Positions 1-12,637 of a stretch of 64,000 nucleotides of DNA are shown one piece after another (positions within the stretch are counted from its first letter, which is position 1; the number at the start of each line of letters is the position of its first letter). Made by a program: the position numbers and the translations under genes. The stretch lies in the NCBI GenBank assembly GCA_000708835.1, contig DF237212.1:54734-118733 (forward strand), given 5' to 3'. The notes under the pieces are model-generated. The model was not told the origin of the DNA, did no database searches, and worked only from the letters and a program-made list of their open reading frames with translations. Source of the stretch: Klebsormidium nitens. Its lineage: Eukaryota; Streptophyta; Klebsormidiophyceae; Klebsormidiales; Klebsormidiaceae.

Positions 1-96
1 GCCTCGTAGACGACATTGCCTGAAGGATTTTATCTTTATTTTAGCAATGTTTTTTGACCTAATCTTCTGAGCTCGTACTGTTGCTTGCCTCTACAG

Positions 97-199
97 GAAG
101 CTCACGAGCCGGCAGCGGCAGCTGCTGGAAGACCTTTCGAAGGAGTTCGGGGAACGAGAAGGGGACCATCAAAGCGAGGAGAGGGCAGCAAGCGGCTAG
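97..199 (+). CDS. DnaJ-type chaperone, last exon only (partial)
   Basis: This is the last exon of a gene that starts outside the window. A clear acceptor (ctctacag) ends at 96, and the frame then runs 34 codons to a TAG at 197-199. The peptide begins KLTSRQRQLLEDLSKEFGE and becomes acidic. It resembles the C-terminal tail of type I DnaJ/Hsp40 proteins, where a short 'LS..+.LLEEL' helix follows the substrate-binding domains. The J domain and zinc-finger domain would lie upstream and cannot be seen. Family assignment rests on this tail alone, so plastid, mitochondrial or cytosolic type cannot be decided. Bases 1-96 are intron. Confidence 0.5.
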
Positions 200-1520
200 G
201 GCTGGAGCGCGCTCAAGGAACTTAAGCAGGCTGGGGTGCCTGCATGTCTGCCCGAGATCAAGGGCGCATGTGCTACTACTGTAACTGCAGCCAGACTTTC
301 ACTGTCATACATGCGCTATTCCTCTCCATGGCCAACCAAATGAAGGTTGGTTAACACTGTAGTAAGCGCAAATTTCATTGAGCTTATAGCATGCGCAGAA
401 TAACAAAATCTGTGAATTGCATTAGTTGTACGTTTTCCGCTATATGTGGCAAACTTAATCAGAAGCTGCTGCAGTCGGTGACATTACCTCAAGTCCTGGA
501 CTATGTATATAGATTGCCTGCGGATCGAGATTTTCTTCGCCAATTAATGCCTCCGTATTGCAAGATGTATTGCAGCAGGTCTAGGTGCTATTTATAGTAA
601 CATGTGGCGAAACCTTCGTATATGCTATAAACAAAAGCTTGATTTGGGACTAGTATCTGGCAGCGCGCGCGCGCCTCACCATGCCATGCTTAATCTGTAT
701 ATCGAGCTGATTGAGTGCTGTTCATTAATCACCCACTTCGAGGATCTAGAATTTGTAGATTGAGCTGGCATCAAATTGTGTGCACGAACTGTCAGCAGGT
801 GTCGACGCAATCGATGAGTCCCGAATGAGAAACTTAGCATGCATGCTTTAAGCATATGTAACGTCATGAGTCCTAAGCGATGATTAGTACCGGTTTGAAT
901 GGCCGGAAGCAATGATCGTGGTACGTCGCAGCATTTGCATGCATAATAATTGCGACGTGCATGCTTGGTATTGCAAGTATTTGCAAATTATAGGCCCATT
1001 GGGAGCCTATATATATTGTGTACAATATACACGCGTAATAGACTTTGCCTTGATTAGCTGAATTGAAATACATGCCGTCCCCTATAGCTGGACGTACATT
1101 TATGCCATGCAGCCGCGTCAAGCTGTTGGTTGATTCGGCTATATGCATGTGTGAGCGGCTAATATACTGCCAGATTTCATCCAGAAATCATCCATTTGCG
1201 ATTGCCAATGTCTATCCTCTTGCGATCCGAGGTCGCTTCTGCTACCGTCGGCCTCTTCAATCATTACGCACATGCATACTGGGCCTCAGCTACCCGGGCA
1301 TGCGGCATTTAATCCTAGCTTGATTGGCCATAATACTATGAACCAACTACGGATGCTGACACATGATCTCTTCCAGACTTTTAAGGGGCTACCTGTCTAC
1401 CTGCATGTGATTGTTACTATCGTCTGATGGCCTTCATCTATCAAAACGTGACAAAGTCATTACAGTACTTGACGGAAGTTCCTGTATTGCCGATGCCGCC
1501 CCTGCCACCGAGATGCACCA
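200..1520. other. Intergenic, convergent 3' ends
   Basis: About 1.3 kb between the stop codon of the DnaJ-like gene and the stop codon of the GDPD gene on the other strand. It must hold both 3' UTRs. It is AT-rich with many GCATGC/TGCATG words. No supported coding exon, RNA gene or long repeat was seen. Confidence 0.5.
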
Positions 1521-3830
1521 CTAGCTGCAGAGCTGTCGACATAAGGAGGGATCGTTGGTAATGACACCACTTACTCCTAGATTAACTTGGTGCCTCAGTT
1601 CCGGCAGATCGTCCGCTACCCAGGCAACGACCTGCCTTCCCGTATGCATAGCGTTTGTATCCATCACCAGATCAGTCTTCGACCAGTGATTAGCCAACCA
1701 TTTGACTTCCTTCAGAAAGTTTTTACCGTCGTAGACCTCCTGCGGATGGAGAATGTAAGCTGTACCTGCAAGCACGCGTCTGACTGTGTTAGCTAATGAC
1801 ATTTTCCCGGAATGGACTCGCCCTTAGTTCTGATGCCTCCTACGCACTCTAGCCCTTCTGGGACGTTCTAAACCCACATGAACACGCAAGCGGATCGGTT
1901 CTAATCGGCGTCCTAAGCCACCACGAGTCTCGAAGAGAGTCTCCAATCGTCCTTCGCAGCGCATTCAGTGCATTCTCACCTAAAACGAAAGCTGTTGTGC
2001 CGCCACTTTGTCGCCTGCCCAGCTCCATCGTCAGTTGGTCTATCAGACGGTGGTTGAAGCTGGCAAACAGCACCCGGAGTCGTTGCTGTGTTCTGCCACC
2101 AGTATGGTCTGGATGCTCCAGCGAGTCGAGCAACTCCATCAGCGACCGCACGAAACGCTTTTCAAACTGCCGAGATGAACAGCGTACTGTCGACGGGGCC
2201 TTGTGGATAGCCTTACTGGATGCGCCTGGCAACGAGGGGGGCTCACAGTTAGAGACCAGACGGTTCACACGATGACAGATGAGATTGGTTCGTAATTGAA
2301 GTAATGGATTTCGGACAACATCAAGGTCAGTAGTTCGAGTGCAAACAACACGAATTTTTGTGAACGGCTGATCTTCTCTCTCTGTTGAAAGGAAGGTACA
2401 CACTGTCAGTAGGAATGGGGTGATTCCTCGGAAGTGCAAAAATTTCTAGGAACAACGTACGTGCATGACGTGGAAGCAACTTGTCTTGCATTCAGGGATG
2501 GAACTCTTCAGCTGCAATAACTCATCACAAGCATTTGAAATCAAGGTAATCAGCATCTTCGAAAGAAGCTTGGTCTGTTGATCAATTGCAACATATAAAG
2601 AGAGTGACATCTTGCAGCTCAGAACACGTTTTTCAAATGCAACGAGGTTCACACCTCTAAAGTTTACATATGTGGCAACATCGAGGAATGTAATCAGAGC
2701 AGCTCCATCCTCAAAAGGCTGTGCTTTTGTGTCGCTCCTTTAGTATGGAAGTCAAAATGGTGGCAGTTCACAGACAGAGGACACATAGGTAACTGGATGG
2801 ATTGCACTTTAACCACAAATGCTATCATCAGATGTCGGCGCATCCTCAAGAAGAACAGCTTCAGATTAGACTTATACCACTCACCGACATCCCAGTAGTC
2901 CTCATTAGAGCTGCCCTCATCGGTGGTGGTATCGCAGCGCGCTTCCGCTTTCAGCTCCACTACCATCTGCAGTTCCTCTTTCCAAAGGAACTCCAAGACT
3001 CCGCCCAGGCTGGGCACCGGTGTGCTTGCAAACTCCGGCCCAAACCAGCCCCCTGCATCGAGCTCCTTGATCTCGCTTAGACACATGTCTTCAACTCTCG
3101 GTTGCACGTCCGCTTCAACAAGCTTGCGGCCCTTTCTTTGAAGATTGTCATCGGTGGTGCGGTCAATTGTTATGGTGCGTGATAGACTGATTGAATGGAC
3201 GTCTTCTCGTGGCCCGCCAGCTAACGATGCCAAGTCTCTTCCCGACCTTTGAGCAGTTGGGTGTCTCCGCTGAGACTGAGCGCCCCATCGTCCCCCAGAA
3301 TCCCAGCCCGTCAGTGCCCGCTTGACACCCTTCTTTGCGACAGGAAGCTTGGCGCTGCTGTAGTACTTCTCCCGCATCGTTCTCTCGTGCATCACAACCA
3401 GCCCATCGTCCGCCGTCATGTGGACGTCCATCTCCAAGCAATTAGCTCCGAGCTCAATCGCAGCTCGGAAAGCTGCGAGCGTGTTCTCCGGCGCCATAAT
3501 GCGGGCCCCCCGATGGCCGCAGCACGCAATGCTGCCGAGCTCTAGGCCCAGCTGGCATGTCCCACCCGACACTGTGACTGACGCACCTTTCGAAACCGGT
3601 AGTTCGACACTCTCGCTCCTTCCGAGGACTTGTTCAGTAAGGAAACCCCCATCAGGGAGAGGGCTGGAGGGGCCGTCATGGATCTTTTGAAAGGTATCCT
3701 TTTCTGAATGGGAGAGCGTTCTACGGATAAAAATCAGACCGAAGAAGAGACATGCCCCCAACAATAGAATTGCTCTCCAGATGCCATGCTCCCAGCGAAT
3801 TGTACCAGGACTTGGTCCCCTTTTGCCCAT
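1521..3830 (-). CDS. Glycerophosphodiester phosphodiesterase (GDPD family), N-terminally anchored
   Basis: Hydrolyses glycerophosphodiesters to glycerol-3-phosphate and an alcohol in phospholipid turnover or phosphate recycling. Chosen start is the ATG at 3830 (MGKRGPSP), which puts a single hydrophobic segment (AILLLGACLFFGLIF) near residues 25-40, so it is probably a type II membrane or secreted protein. The catalytic start of the TIM barrel is clear: GHRGARIMAPENTLAAF, then ELGANCLEMDVHMTADDGLVVMHE, followed by TIDRTTDDN and ELDAGGWFG. Exons seen: 3830-2885, probably 2654-2461, 2166-1980 (VLFASFNH) and 1765-1521 (VVAWVADD, LGVSGVITNDPSLC). With all four the frame closes at 523 residues. 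The 2654-2461 exon is open and in phase but not recognisably GDPD. Between VVMHERTM and TIDRTTD there are about 65 extra residues that could be a hidden in-frame intron. The domain call is firm, the middle of the model is not. Confidence 0.85.
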
Positions 3831-5053
3831 TGTTGGTGGGCAAAGGACACCATTGATTGCAGCCGGCAAGCCGCAGCCTGAGGCTGAGGCCCATGCAGGG
3901 GCGCGGCGCCCACAAAATGCCTGCACTTGAAGAACTAGGAGCGGCAAAGGTTCAAGAGACTGCCAAGGACCACCTCGGATTAGGAGTCTCATCGAACGGT
4001 CTCACTTTCATGCGTGGGCCTACGGAATGCAACGCTACAAACCGTCGATCTGACTGTGCGAGTATCTGACGCTTTATGACGTCAAAGTCCAACCGCTCAC
4101 CGTTGAAGAAGGGGCCTTGTTTGAGACTTCCTCGTGCGTTCAGTGCAGAAATGGTAATTGGATTCTCAGAGCACACCACGTGCGTGTGGGAATACAAGGC
4201 CCTTTGCATCTCCCATCAGGGAGGAGAAGTGCGTGGCTCCTGTGAACGAATCACGGTATTCCAGCTGGACTCGACATGTGATGAATCTGCATGACGAATC
4301 AGCTTCGAGGGTCGCACGAGCGCTGCGCAAGGCAGAAGTAGGCTCAGAAGCGGCCTTCGGTTGGCGTGCACAAACTTCCAGCACGCACCCTTATAGAGTT
4401 TTGCATTGATCTGCTTGTGCTTTACAGATCGTTCATTTGTAAGATTTTGTCAATCGAACGGATCACAAGCGATAATGGTCTTGTCCATCGTGGCATGAGT
4501 GCGCGTCTAGAGGTTGTCCGAGAAGTTTCATCTGATGTCACTTTTCGATGTTTATCCTTCCATCTTTCCGACAAGCATTAGAAGCCAATGAGGACAGTTC
4601 GTAACGCGCAACTGGCGTCGAAGTCAAGGGGCAGCGAGCGAACCCAAGGACCATTCGATGCGAGTGCTGCAACTGAGATGTTACACACGTCCTCTATCGG
4701 CCAGGCTGCTTCTGCAACTTCGCAAAGCAGTCTGTTTCGATCCAGATGCGTCCTACCGGTCTGTTGATGAGCTCAGTCTTGCAGCTGAGGAAGAAGCGAA
4801 GACTCGAGCATGTGTACGGTTCGTTCCCCTTGTCTGGTCTGGTCTGCAAGCGCCCCCTGATTCTGAGTTCTTGATGCTTGCACTGCATTGCGCCCCCATC
4901 CAGCAACCGCCCCTCAGAACACTTCTGGTGCTATACCTACCTAGGCAGGCAATTGAAAAGGCGCTTCGTCAATCTTGCCACACTGCAAATCTGCGCAAAT
5001 CCTGATTGGAATTGACTCGCTCATTGCAAGCTGTCTGCCTTGATCGTGCAAAG
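3831..5053. promoter_or_regulatory. Intergenic between divergent GDPD and unknown gene
   Basis: 1.2 kb separating two outward-facing start codons. It should contain both promoters and 5' UTRs. A palindromic TGACGTCA (CRE/bZIP-type core) lies at 4077-4084, about 250 bp upstream of the GDPD start. No coding exon could be supported here. Confidence 0.35.
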
Positions 5054-6187
5054 ATGAACTTCTTCGGTCGTCGCCTCTCTTTGGATACGTCTCGAAATGG
5101 AGCTGCGGAGGATTCCCCTGTGAGCACCCCTGTTGGCACCCCGACCTCGCCAGGTGAGGGTGCAGCAGGTGTATGCTTGGTTCAGCACTGTGTTGGCTTA
5201 TTTCTTAAAAAGAGCTTTGTGCTCAGAGGTTTGCAATTGCTTTCTGACACTGGTTCTTGAAATTCTGAGAACACAGGCTGCTAAAGCTCCTTTGTTTCAA
5301 TCCCAATTAAACCTTGACATTCTGTGGGTGTCCTGCATAATGTGTACTTGTTGCTTCATGTTTCAAGGGATTGCGTCTTGCCATTTTTGTTGTGCTGTGT
5401 TTGCGATGATATATGGACTTGAAAAGGGAATCAATTAGCAGATATTCGCTTTGCCATTGTGACTTCTACAATTTGGCCTCATCCAATCAGGGAAGGGGAC
5501 TGGGTGCACAGGCATTTGGAGTAGTGCCGTAGGAGGCCGATTGTATGTATTTTCTGGTTTCTACAAGTATAGTAGTTAGGTTGCAGTTTGGGACCGTCTA
5601 GGACAAATTGCTGCTCATGCAGCCTTGGCAATACCCTGTTCTCTAGGGTTTAGGAAATTGCGTCTGTTTTGTATAATCAGATCAAACCCTTGGTCTTATC
5701 AAGTATGGTGATACATTACTTCTCAATTCAAAAGTTATTTTGATTCCCTTAGCAAAGAAGCCCTGCATTCCCCTATTCCTCATGCTTAGTCACTAGCTGT
5801 GCATAATCTGTCAAGCGCTGGCCAGCGGAAAAATGATCAGACTTACTCTCTTTCTGACAAGGATGGGAATGCTTGAGGAGCCGGTTCTGGGACCAAAACT
5901 TAACCGCATCGCCCTGTTATGCAGGTATGTGGAAGGGCAACCCGCAGCTCAGCAGCAGCAAACCCATCAACATTCCCCAGGGAAACAGCCGCATGGCACC
6001 CGCTGAGGACGACAGGACCCCATCTTTGCTGCAGTCTGCATCCTCGAAGCTGCTGGCCCGTGCTCAGAGTGCCCCGAACCCCCACATCGAGCGCCCCACG
6101 TCCTATGATGAGCGTGCTGACCCCGAGAGCAACGTCATCGGGGAGCGGCTGCTCTGGTGGTTGCTGTTCCCCCCCGGAAACTTTTGA
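5054..6187 (+). CDS. Small basic/Pro-Ser-rich protein of unknown function (120 aa)
   Basis: Two exons with good splice sites and phase 1: 5054-5153 and 5925-6187, stop TGA at 6185-6187. The start MNFFGRRLSLDTSRNG was chosen because it is followed directly by a coherent first exon ending in a consensus donor (CCAG/gtgagg). The protein is rich in Ser, Pro and Thr (SPVSTPVGTPTSP), contains an RRLSLD motif that looks like a basophilic kinase site, and a second half with SKLLARAQSAPNPHIERPTS. It ends with a Trp/Leu/Phe-rich tail, GERLLWWLLFPPGNF. No signal peptide, and only a very short hydrophobic stretch at the end. Not recognised. The clean splice structure and low-complexity but plant-like composition argue that it is real. 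A longer transcript with further upstream or downstream exons is possible. Confidence 0.6.
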
Positions 6188-8350
6188 GTGCATTCATCGG
6201 AGGTAGTGTGTTGCTGCCGGGCGGCTCAGATAGATTAAGTGCGACCATTCACTGCAAGAGTTTGATGGTGGCAGTTGAGGCCCTGCCTCTGCAAGTCCGT
6301 GGAGGCAGGCAGTGTGCCTGGAATCAGTAGATCAGAGCGCAGGTCCTGATGAAGGGGGGGAGTGTGTGACAGTCCGTGTTCCTCTTCATCTTTGATTGGG
6401 GTGGTAGCGTAGGACTTGACCTCCCCGAGGCGGATGTCCCGGTGTAACCATGTAGAGGGCAGCCGTGTCAAAGGGTAGACTAAGGTTTAAGCAAAGCCTG
6501 GCAGCGAGTGTGCATGCAAGCTTTGAGGGCTTTGCATTGCAGCAGTTTGTCGGGGGCCCATTCTTGTGGGACACCATGCAAGGTTTTTAGTTAGCACGGG
6601 CTTGCATTGGGGTTCCCTAGGTATCTGAAGTGGTATATGCAGGCTCAGTTTCAGCGGAGCCAGTGCATGCTACTTCCTTGTAGAAAGGTATTACAAAGCA
6701 GCGGCTCCGTTGTGAATAGAATGCAAGCCTTTGGTAGCTCGAAGCTTGCTGAATTAGCTTGGGACTGCCTTCTTATAGTTCCCAAGTTAAGAGAGTCCGT
6801 CCTGCGTTAGTGTTCTGTACCACAAGAAAGACGAGCCTGCTAGCTGTAGAGGGTTTGGCAAACTGTAATCAACGCACTGTATGTAGTATACAGAATGAGT
6901 GTGAGATCTTGTAATGAGACTGAGTTTATACTCCTTTTTCGCCTGTTCAATACATCAAGTTTCCTAAGTTTCAGAAATTATGTTTCCAGTGGCCTTTCTC
7001 AGAACTTGTGTGTTGCTTGTGGATAACATGGGAAGACATGGCTTCCACGTAATCTTGACTTTGACCTATTTGACTTGATAATATTCTGTATGAATGACCC
7101 GAGCTTCACTGTCTGCGCACCTTACATGAACATGAGTGAATCATGTCAGACTGGTCGGATTGTTACTACTTGCTAAATGAACGCATCCGTGCTGCTTGAG
7201 TCTGGCTTTCACATTCTGATTTGGACTTTCAAATCAAGTGCAAGCACATGTGCATGCATGCTACGGCAATGTACCTACGTACTAACAGGCAGTTCAGCTA
7301 AATTGAGTCGCCGCGCAGCAAGCATGGGCGGCTTGAGCAATAGCTCTGGGTACAATGCAGTAGTGGTCACTGCAAATGCATGAGCATTTCGCAGTGTTCA
7401 TGCAGCGAGTGCTGCATGCATTGCATTCGACGCTGCCGCATATCACATGGCCGCGCTACGGCGTGAGCCACATATAAAGGCCTGAGCCACACCGAGTCCA
7501 CTAGGCTTGATATGGCATACTACTCAGCTTACAGCAGTTTGTCGGCTACATGCATTGACCTGATCCTATGGGTCAACCGCTCTCCTACTGGTTACAACAG
7601 TTCACAATATAGCCCTGCTTAAATGTCTGCACGCGATCATCTCACATAGGCTGATTCCGAAGAGGGAAGCTAATTTGTCATGGGATACATGTGCAGCCAG
7701 AGATGTGGTTGCTTGATGCTGTAATTGATACTGGACTTTGGCTAGGATAGTCAGACAAAACGACATCATGATCACTGGACCCCTGGAACTTGCGAACAAG
7801 CGCGTTGCACCGCCATACAGGACGATTATGAGAGGCGATGCTACATTGCGAGGGTGCGACCAAAACAGTGTCGAATATGATTCAAGGAGTAAGGGGTATC
7901 CAAGGTATCTATTTCAGTTCGAACTTGGACGCAAAGAGATAATGGGTAAATGATTAGCTCAAGTGGCAAATCAGAAGGAGCCCGCACGTCGGATGTATTT
8001 ACATTAATGTCCCCTTTGAAGCTGAGCGAGAAAGTCTTCTGGAGTCCGTCGTCTTCAGAAGATGAAGTCCGGAACCTCCAACGGAAACCGTTCCACCTTG
8101 ACATCAAACTCCGGACCGATAGGCTTCGAAAGGCTGCAAATAAGGAGTTTGTGGAGGCTGGTGTCCCTTCACAAATGTCCAAACTTCGAAGTAACGGCTT
8201 CTTGTTAATTTAGGCCAGTCCAAAGGCCAGTAAAGATTTCACCAACGTGAGAGGCGGACAGGATACAGAGCATTCCAAGAAAAAGGTAGCATTAATGCCA
8301 AAAAGATTTGGTGTAAATCTGGACCCAGGACTGTGGCCGCCTTGCTTTGG
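6188..8350. other. Intergenic, no gene seen
   Basis: 2.2 kb between the stop of the unknown 120-aa gene and the stop of the SKIP16-like gene, so it holds two 3' UTRs. Short open frames on both strands have no splice context or recognisable sequence. Nothing supported. Confidence 0.45.
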
Positions 8351-11300
8351 CTAAACAACAAAACGCTCTAGACAGAAGTGAACGGCAGAGACATTGGTCT
8401 TCACCGACGTTTGCCTGCTCATCTCGCCGTTTTTTGACCGGTAGTTGGGTCCGTACATGTATACCTGATGCTCTCTATGTTTTCATAGACCGGTATCAAA
8501 CGTAATATCGAGGCATCCGGAAATGGAAACCGCAACAACTTGATTGCCCTGCTTTGGTATATATAGAAGAAACAAAGCGGGCTCGAGTCTGCTTACCTCC
8601 CGGGCACAAACTGGAGGGATCCCTCCATGGAGCCCTTTTTGGAGTTTGAGTTGCTGCAGCTCTGGTACAAGAACTCGGGCTGGCCCGGCTGCAGGAGCGG
8701 GTACTGCACGCAGCGCGGAAGGGGAGAAGTCAGTGAATTTAACAAGTGCCGGAAGAGGACAGCGGCAAACTAGAAGCAGCAACAAATCGGTGTGAAAATC
8801 TAGCGAACCCCATGAGAACCTCACTAGTGGGTCTCTGTGTCGAACCTTGGGAGAGCTCCACAACAGGTGCGCTCCAGGGTGCCAGCCATTCAGAAACCGT
8901 GATCAACCTGGTGTCATCCGGACGGAGTCGAGGTCTTGCCTTTCGACAATCGGCAGGGCCGAAGAAGAAGCACGGCAGGCTGAGTGAAGGGACCCATCGA
9001 ATCACGAGACAAGAGTTGAGGAAGCAAGGGGGAGTTGTTTCCAAGGAAGAGGCGAAGAGACTGCAAAGATGTTTGATTGAGGCACTTGAAGAATCTAGAA
9101 TACAAGCGGAAGTGATTGCAGATATTGTTTCCCGACCAAGTTGGCACTGCTTGTGATGACCCGTCAAGAACTTACAGACGCAGGCTTCAAGGGGGCCATT
9201 GTGTCCACGACTTGAGGTATCGCTCAAGGCTGCCCGGCGCCTCACAGAATCCCATCCGGAAACAGCACCCCGACTCTCTCTCTCCGCCATTAGCGGCCTA
9301 ATGACTTCTGATTGATGCAGAACTGTCTGCCCCTTCCTCCAGCAGAGATCAAAAAACATTTTTCCAGCCGTTCAGAATACCCAATCAAGCAGCCGCTCAC
9401 CTTTCCAATGACTCCCGCTCCCCGGACTTCGTCCACGACCGCACCATTCTCACGGATGATCCACTGCCGCGACCGCAGCTGTACGCTTCGGGGGGGTTGC
9501 ACGCCGGCCACCTCTTCGGGGGGCTCGTAGGAGAGGCGAATGGAGTAGGCGAAGAAGTACCGGTTGATGACCGGGTGGAGGGGGTGGATGTGAGAATGCT
9601 CCGGGACAAAGATGGCGGAGCTGCGCACCTGACGAGACAAAGCAAAACGAAGGCTGAACGATCGGTTTCCTTTGGACTTGCTTTCTGTAACTCTGCTCAG
9701 GAGGAGAAGGGCGCTTTGAGCCTGCCTCATTATGTCGAAAACGTTCCCAACCCTCGACCATGAAGCAGGGTAGTATCACAGCGTCACACAAGCAGCAAGA
9801 TGAGAAACACAACTTGGAAAGTGAGGTTCAAACTAAACACTTGTATGAAATGAATGGTCCAGTCCTGTAGACTACTCGCATGTGTTGCGGTTTCGGAGTT
9901 GCTCACCTTGACCCCTCTTGTCACTGCTTCTGCCACAGCCGGCCCAGTCTCTGGAAACAGCGAAATCCCCCGGGTGCGATCACCCGTCCACAGGGGTTTG
10001 ATAGGATACCAGCCCTCCTGCAACCGCTGTGCATACTCCTCCAGCCACCTCAGCATGCCGTCCCCCACTTTTGTCCCCCCCTCCCCCTGATTATAGTCTG
10101 CTGACCCCTTACTGGCCCCAGCCTGCGGACCCCCCTGCTGCGACTCAGGGGGGCAGCAGGGAAGGTGATGGCCGGTGAAGGTGCGTGTGTAAACCTCGCC
10201 GTCGACCAGGGACACCGCAAAGTATTTGTCGCGCTTCGGAGACTCGGCGAAGCGGACCAGGTTGGCGTGGCCCCGGACTGGGGCGATCTCGCGCGCTCTT
10301 ACGAGGCGTGTGCAGACGATGCGGTCATCTGGTTGGGAAAGAGTGGGGATAAGAGATTGGAGGCAGAGAAGCTTACTGTCGTTAGGAGTAAAACATCATC
10401 GAGAAGTCCCATAATCTCCAGAGACATTTGTGAAGGCTCGGAAAGCAACGGTCCATGGTTTCAATTGGTCAGGGAGCTTGGGGACAAAGAGTTGTATGGA
10501 ATCAACGGCGCATCTCCATGCCAGTACTCTAGATACAGCAATGTAGGACCTCACAAGGGCAGTTCACAATCGGTCAAAAGAGCTATCTTCGAGAGGCAAG
10601 TGACTTACAGAAGCTGTAACCCCCGAGGAGGCCCAAGAATAGATGTTCCAACTTCTCCGGGGTGTCCCTCTCAAACAGGCTCTCATCCCACTGGCCATTG
10701 TGGAGCCGGTACACGACACGCACCGCCGGGGGAAGTGGTGCGCCCAGTTTCTGCAGATTAGAAAAGAGCTTGCTGGCGCGATGCTTTCGTGGAGTGCTTT
10801 CACAAAGTCCCTTGGCATCAAGCAGAGCGCTTTTAATATGGCACGAATTGCATAAAAGCAGTCCACCACCAGTTAGCTCAGTATGTGAGGTGGCAAGAAG
10901 ACAGCCAAGGCTGCAACCAAGTGTCCTGAAACAAGCATGGCCCAGAGGCTTAGACTTTCAATCGAGATGCTTGCCCCCCTTCTCATCAACAAACTGGGCT
11001 TCTGCAGATTCCACCCAGAAATGTCAAGCAGCTTCCACTCCTTCCTAACGCTAGGTTGATGTCAAGGGCTGTCAGAAGTGGTCACCCAGGAGCTTTAATT
11101 TCAGAAAGGGCAACAACTCAAACTAAGTTTCATTCAAACAACATGAGCCACAGCTTCAGTGACCAGTTTCTGAAAGCAACGCTTTCTAGATGCCCACTCC
11201 ATGCCCCTTTCCCAAGGAACCAACAACTTAAAGACCTGAAAATGAAGTCCATAAGGGCTTTAGCGGGTGACAATCTAGCTCACCTCCTCCAGGTGGTCAA

Positions 11301-11703
11301 GTTCCTCTTCGGACGCCCCAGATGAAATTGTTGCGGCGATTGCAGGGGCGTGCCGGCCAGTCCAATCAAGTATCGCACCCCAGCAGCGCTTTGCCCTTGG
11401 AAGGAGGTGTCCGTACTGGTTCTTGCCAAACCCAAGGTACCACGACTCGTATACTTTCTTGAAAGATGAGGTTTGATTCCCATTCCAGTCCTCCGCTAAT
11501 GTCAAATGATAGTCCTGCTGGCACAAGCCTTTCCAGATGTCGTCCTCATCAGCAAAAACCCGCCATGCCTGTTGCACGCATGCAACAGCTGCACAATCTC
11601 GGAAGTTCAAGGAAGAGAACATATGAGACAGAACTTGAGGATTCAGGGCGTGAATGGTGGTGGTGTCTTCAGAGATTGGCGCCATCGGAGCTGACTCCTC
11701 CAT
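8351..11703 (-). CDS. SKIP16: F-box protein with SMI1/KNR4 and ApaG domains (SKIP16-like)
   Basis: Likely substrate adaptor of an SCF E3 ubiquitin ligase. Exons recovered: 11703-11284 (F-box, HALNPQVLSHMFSSLNFRDCAAVACV..W), 10750-10609 (SMI1/KNR4 part, PLPPAVRVVYRLHNGQWDE and FLGLLGGYSF), 10328-9907 (end of SMI1/KNR4, KYFAVSLVDGEVY and MLRWLEEYAQRLQ), 9628-9401 (ApaG, YFFAYSIRLSYE, LRSRQWIIRENGAVVDEVRG), 8703-8597 (YPLLQPGQPEFLYQSC, GSMEGSLQFVPGR) and probably 8414-8351. The order F-box, SMI1/KNR4, ApaG is that of plant SKIP16. One short exon between 10609 and 10328 must be missing, since the phases there do not join and the family has a few more residues. The last exon fits frame and phase but is weakly conserved. 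An upstream in-frame ATG at 11778 would add 25 residues. The tail Gly/Gln-rich loop before MLRWLEE is longer than usual. Confidence 0.9.
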
Positions 11704-12637
11704 GCAATCCGCAGACTTGCTGGCCACCTTCCTCCACCACAACGAAGAGCAAAGACTCACTGAACCCAATGCTGACAATATTGGTCCAGCTGCAGTAGGG
11801 GAATCAGGCTTGAGGAACGTGTTTAAGGAAAGGGCAGAAGCAGCTAAAAAGCGCAGATGGGCTGTAGTACTGAGCTGTGCATTAGTCCGGCATTAGTAAA
11901 GCTCTGTAGGTCAGCTGCAGCTACCTCTTCTGCCTCGAACGCACATCAGCTTTTTCAGGCTTTCTAAGTTTCAAGTTTGCAGAAGCAGAAAGACTGTAAG
12001 TCTGTTTTAAAAGCTTCAAGTTCAATGACAAGGGTTTGCTAAACCTCCTACACTGACAGTAGGTTTAGAGGCACGACATTGGGACTCAAAATTAGGGTTT
12101 GCTAAGTTAGGGTTTATATGGAGAGAAGCATAGCAAGGCGCAGCATTGTCCAGCTGTGTCACTGTGTATCCTCCTTGAATCTCTGGCGTAACCAACAAAA
12201 CAGTTGGATGCTCATGGTGATCGTGATCAAAGAGCAGACAAAAGGATCCGCAGGTAGTGAGGCCGATGGGGCCTTCTGTGGTATGCGACGTGCAGTGGCC
12301 TCTCGCAAGTGGTGCACTCGGTTGGCACTCTCCTGCAAGCCTCGGTGTAGCACAAGGAACAAAGATTCCCTGGCTTTGTCCTGCTTTTCATCAGGCAAAC
12401 TGTTCCAGAAGTTGCAAATCCACCCCGTGTCAACTTTCCACATTGAAGCAACAAAGTGAAAGGAAACAGATAAGCCAGTTGCCTACATTTGCTGGCCGCC
12501 AACCTCTGAACCGGTCGCAAAGGCGCCATAATTTCTGTGCTTGTAGTTGTTCAGAGACCAGTGAGCATGTTGGATCCAATCCTGAAACCCTCCCAGCTCA
12601 GAAAGAACCTTCCTTAGGCGCCACCTCAACTATCAGA
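11704..12637. promoter_or_regulatory. Intergenic between divergent SKIP16-like and threonine dehydratase genes
   Basis: 934 bp between two outward-facing start codons, so a candidate shared promoter region and two 5' UTRs. A gggtttgctaa-type word occurs twice (around 12034 and 12094). No TATA box or known operator could be assigned with confidence. Confidence 0.35.

Noticed and set aside
10165..10761. 198-codon open frame on the + strand
   Set aside because: It runs antisense to SKIP16-like exons and shows no family resemblance.
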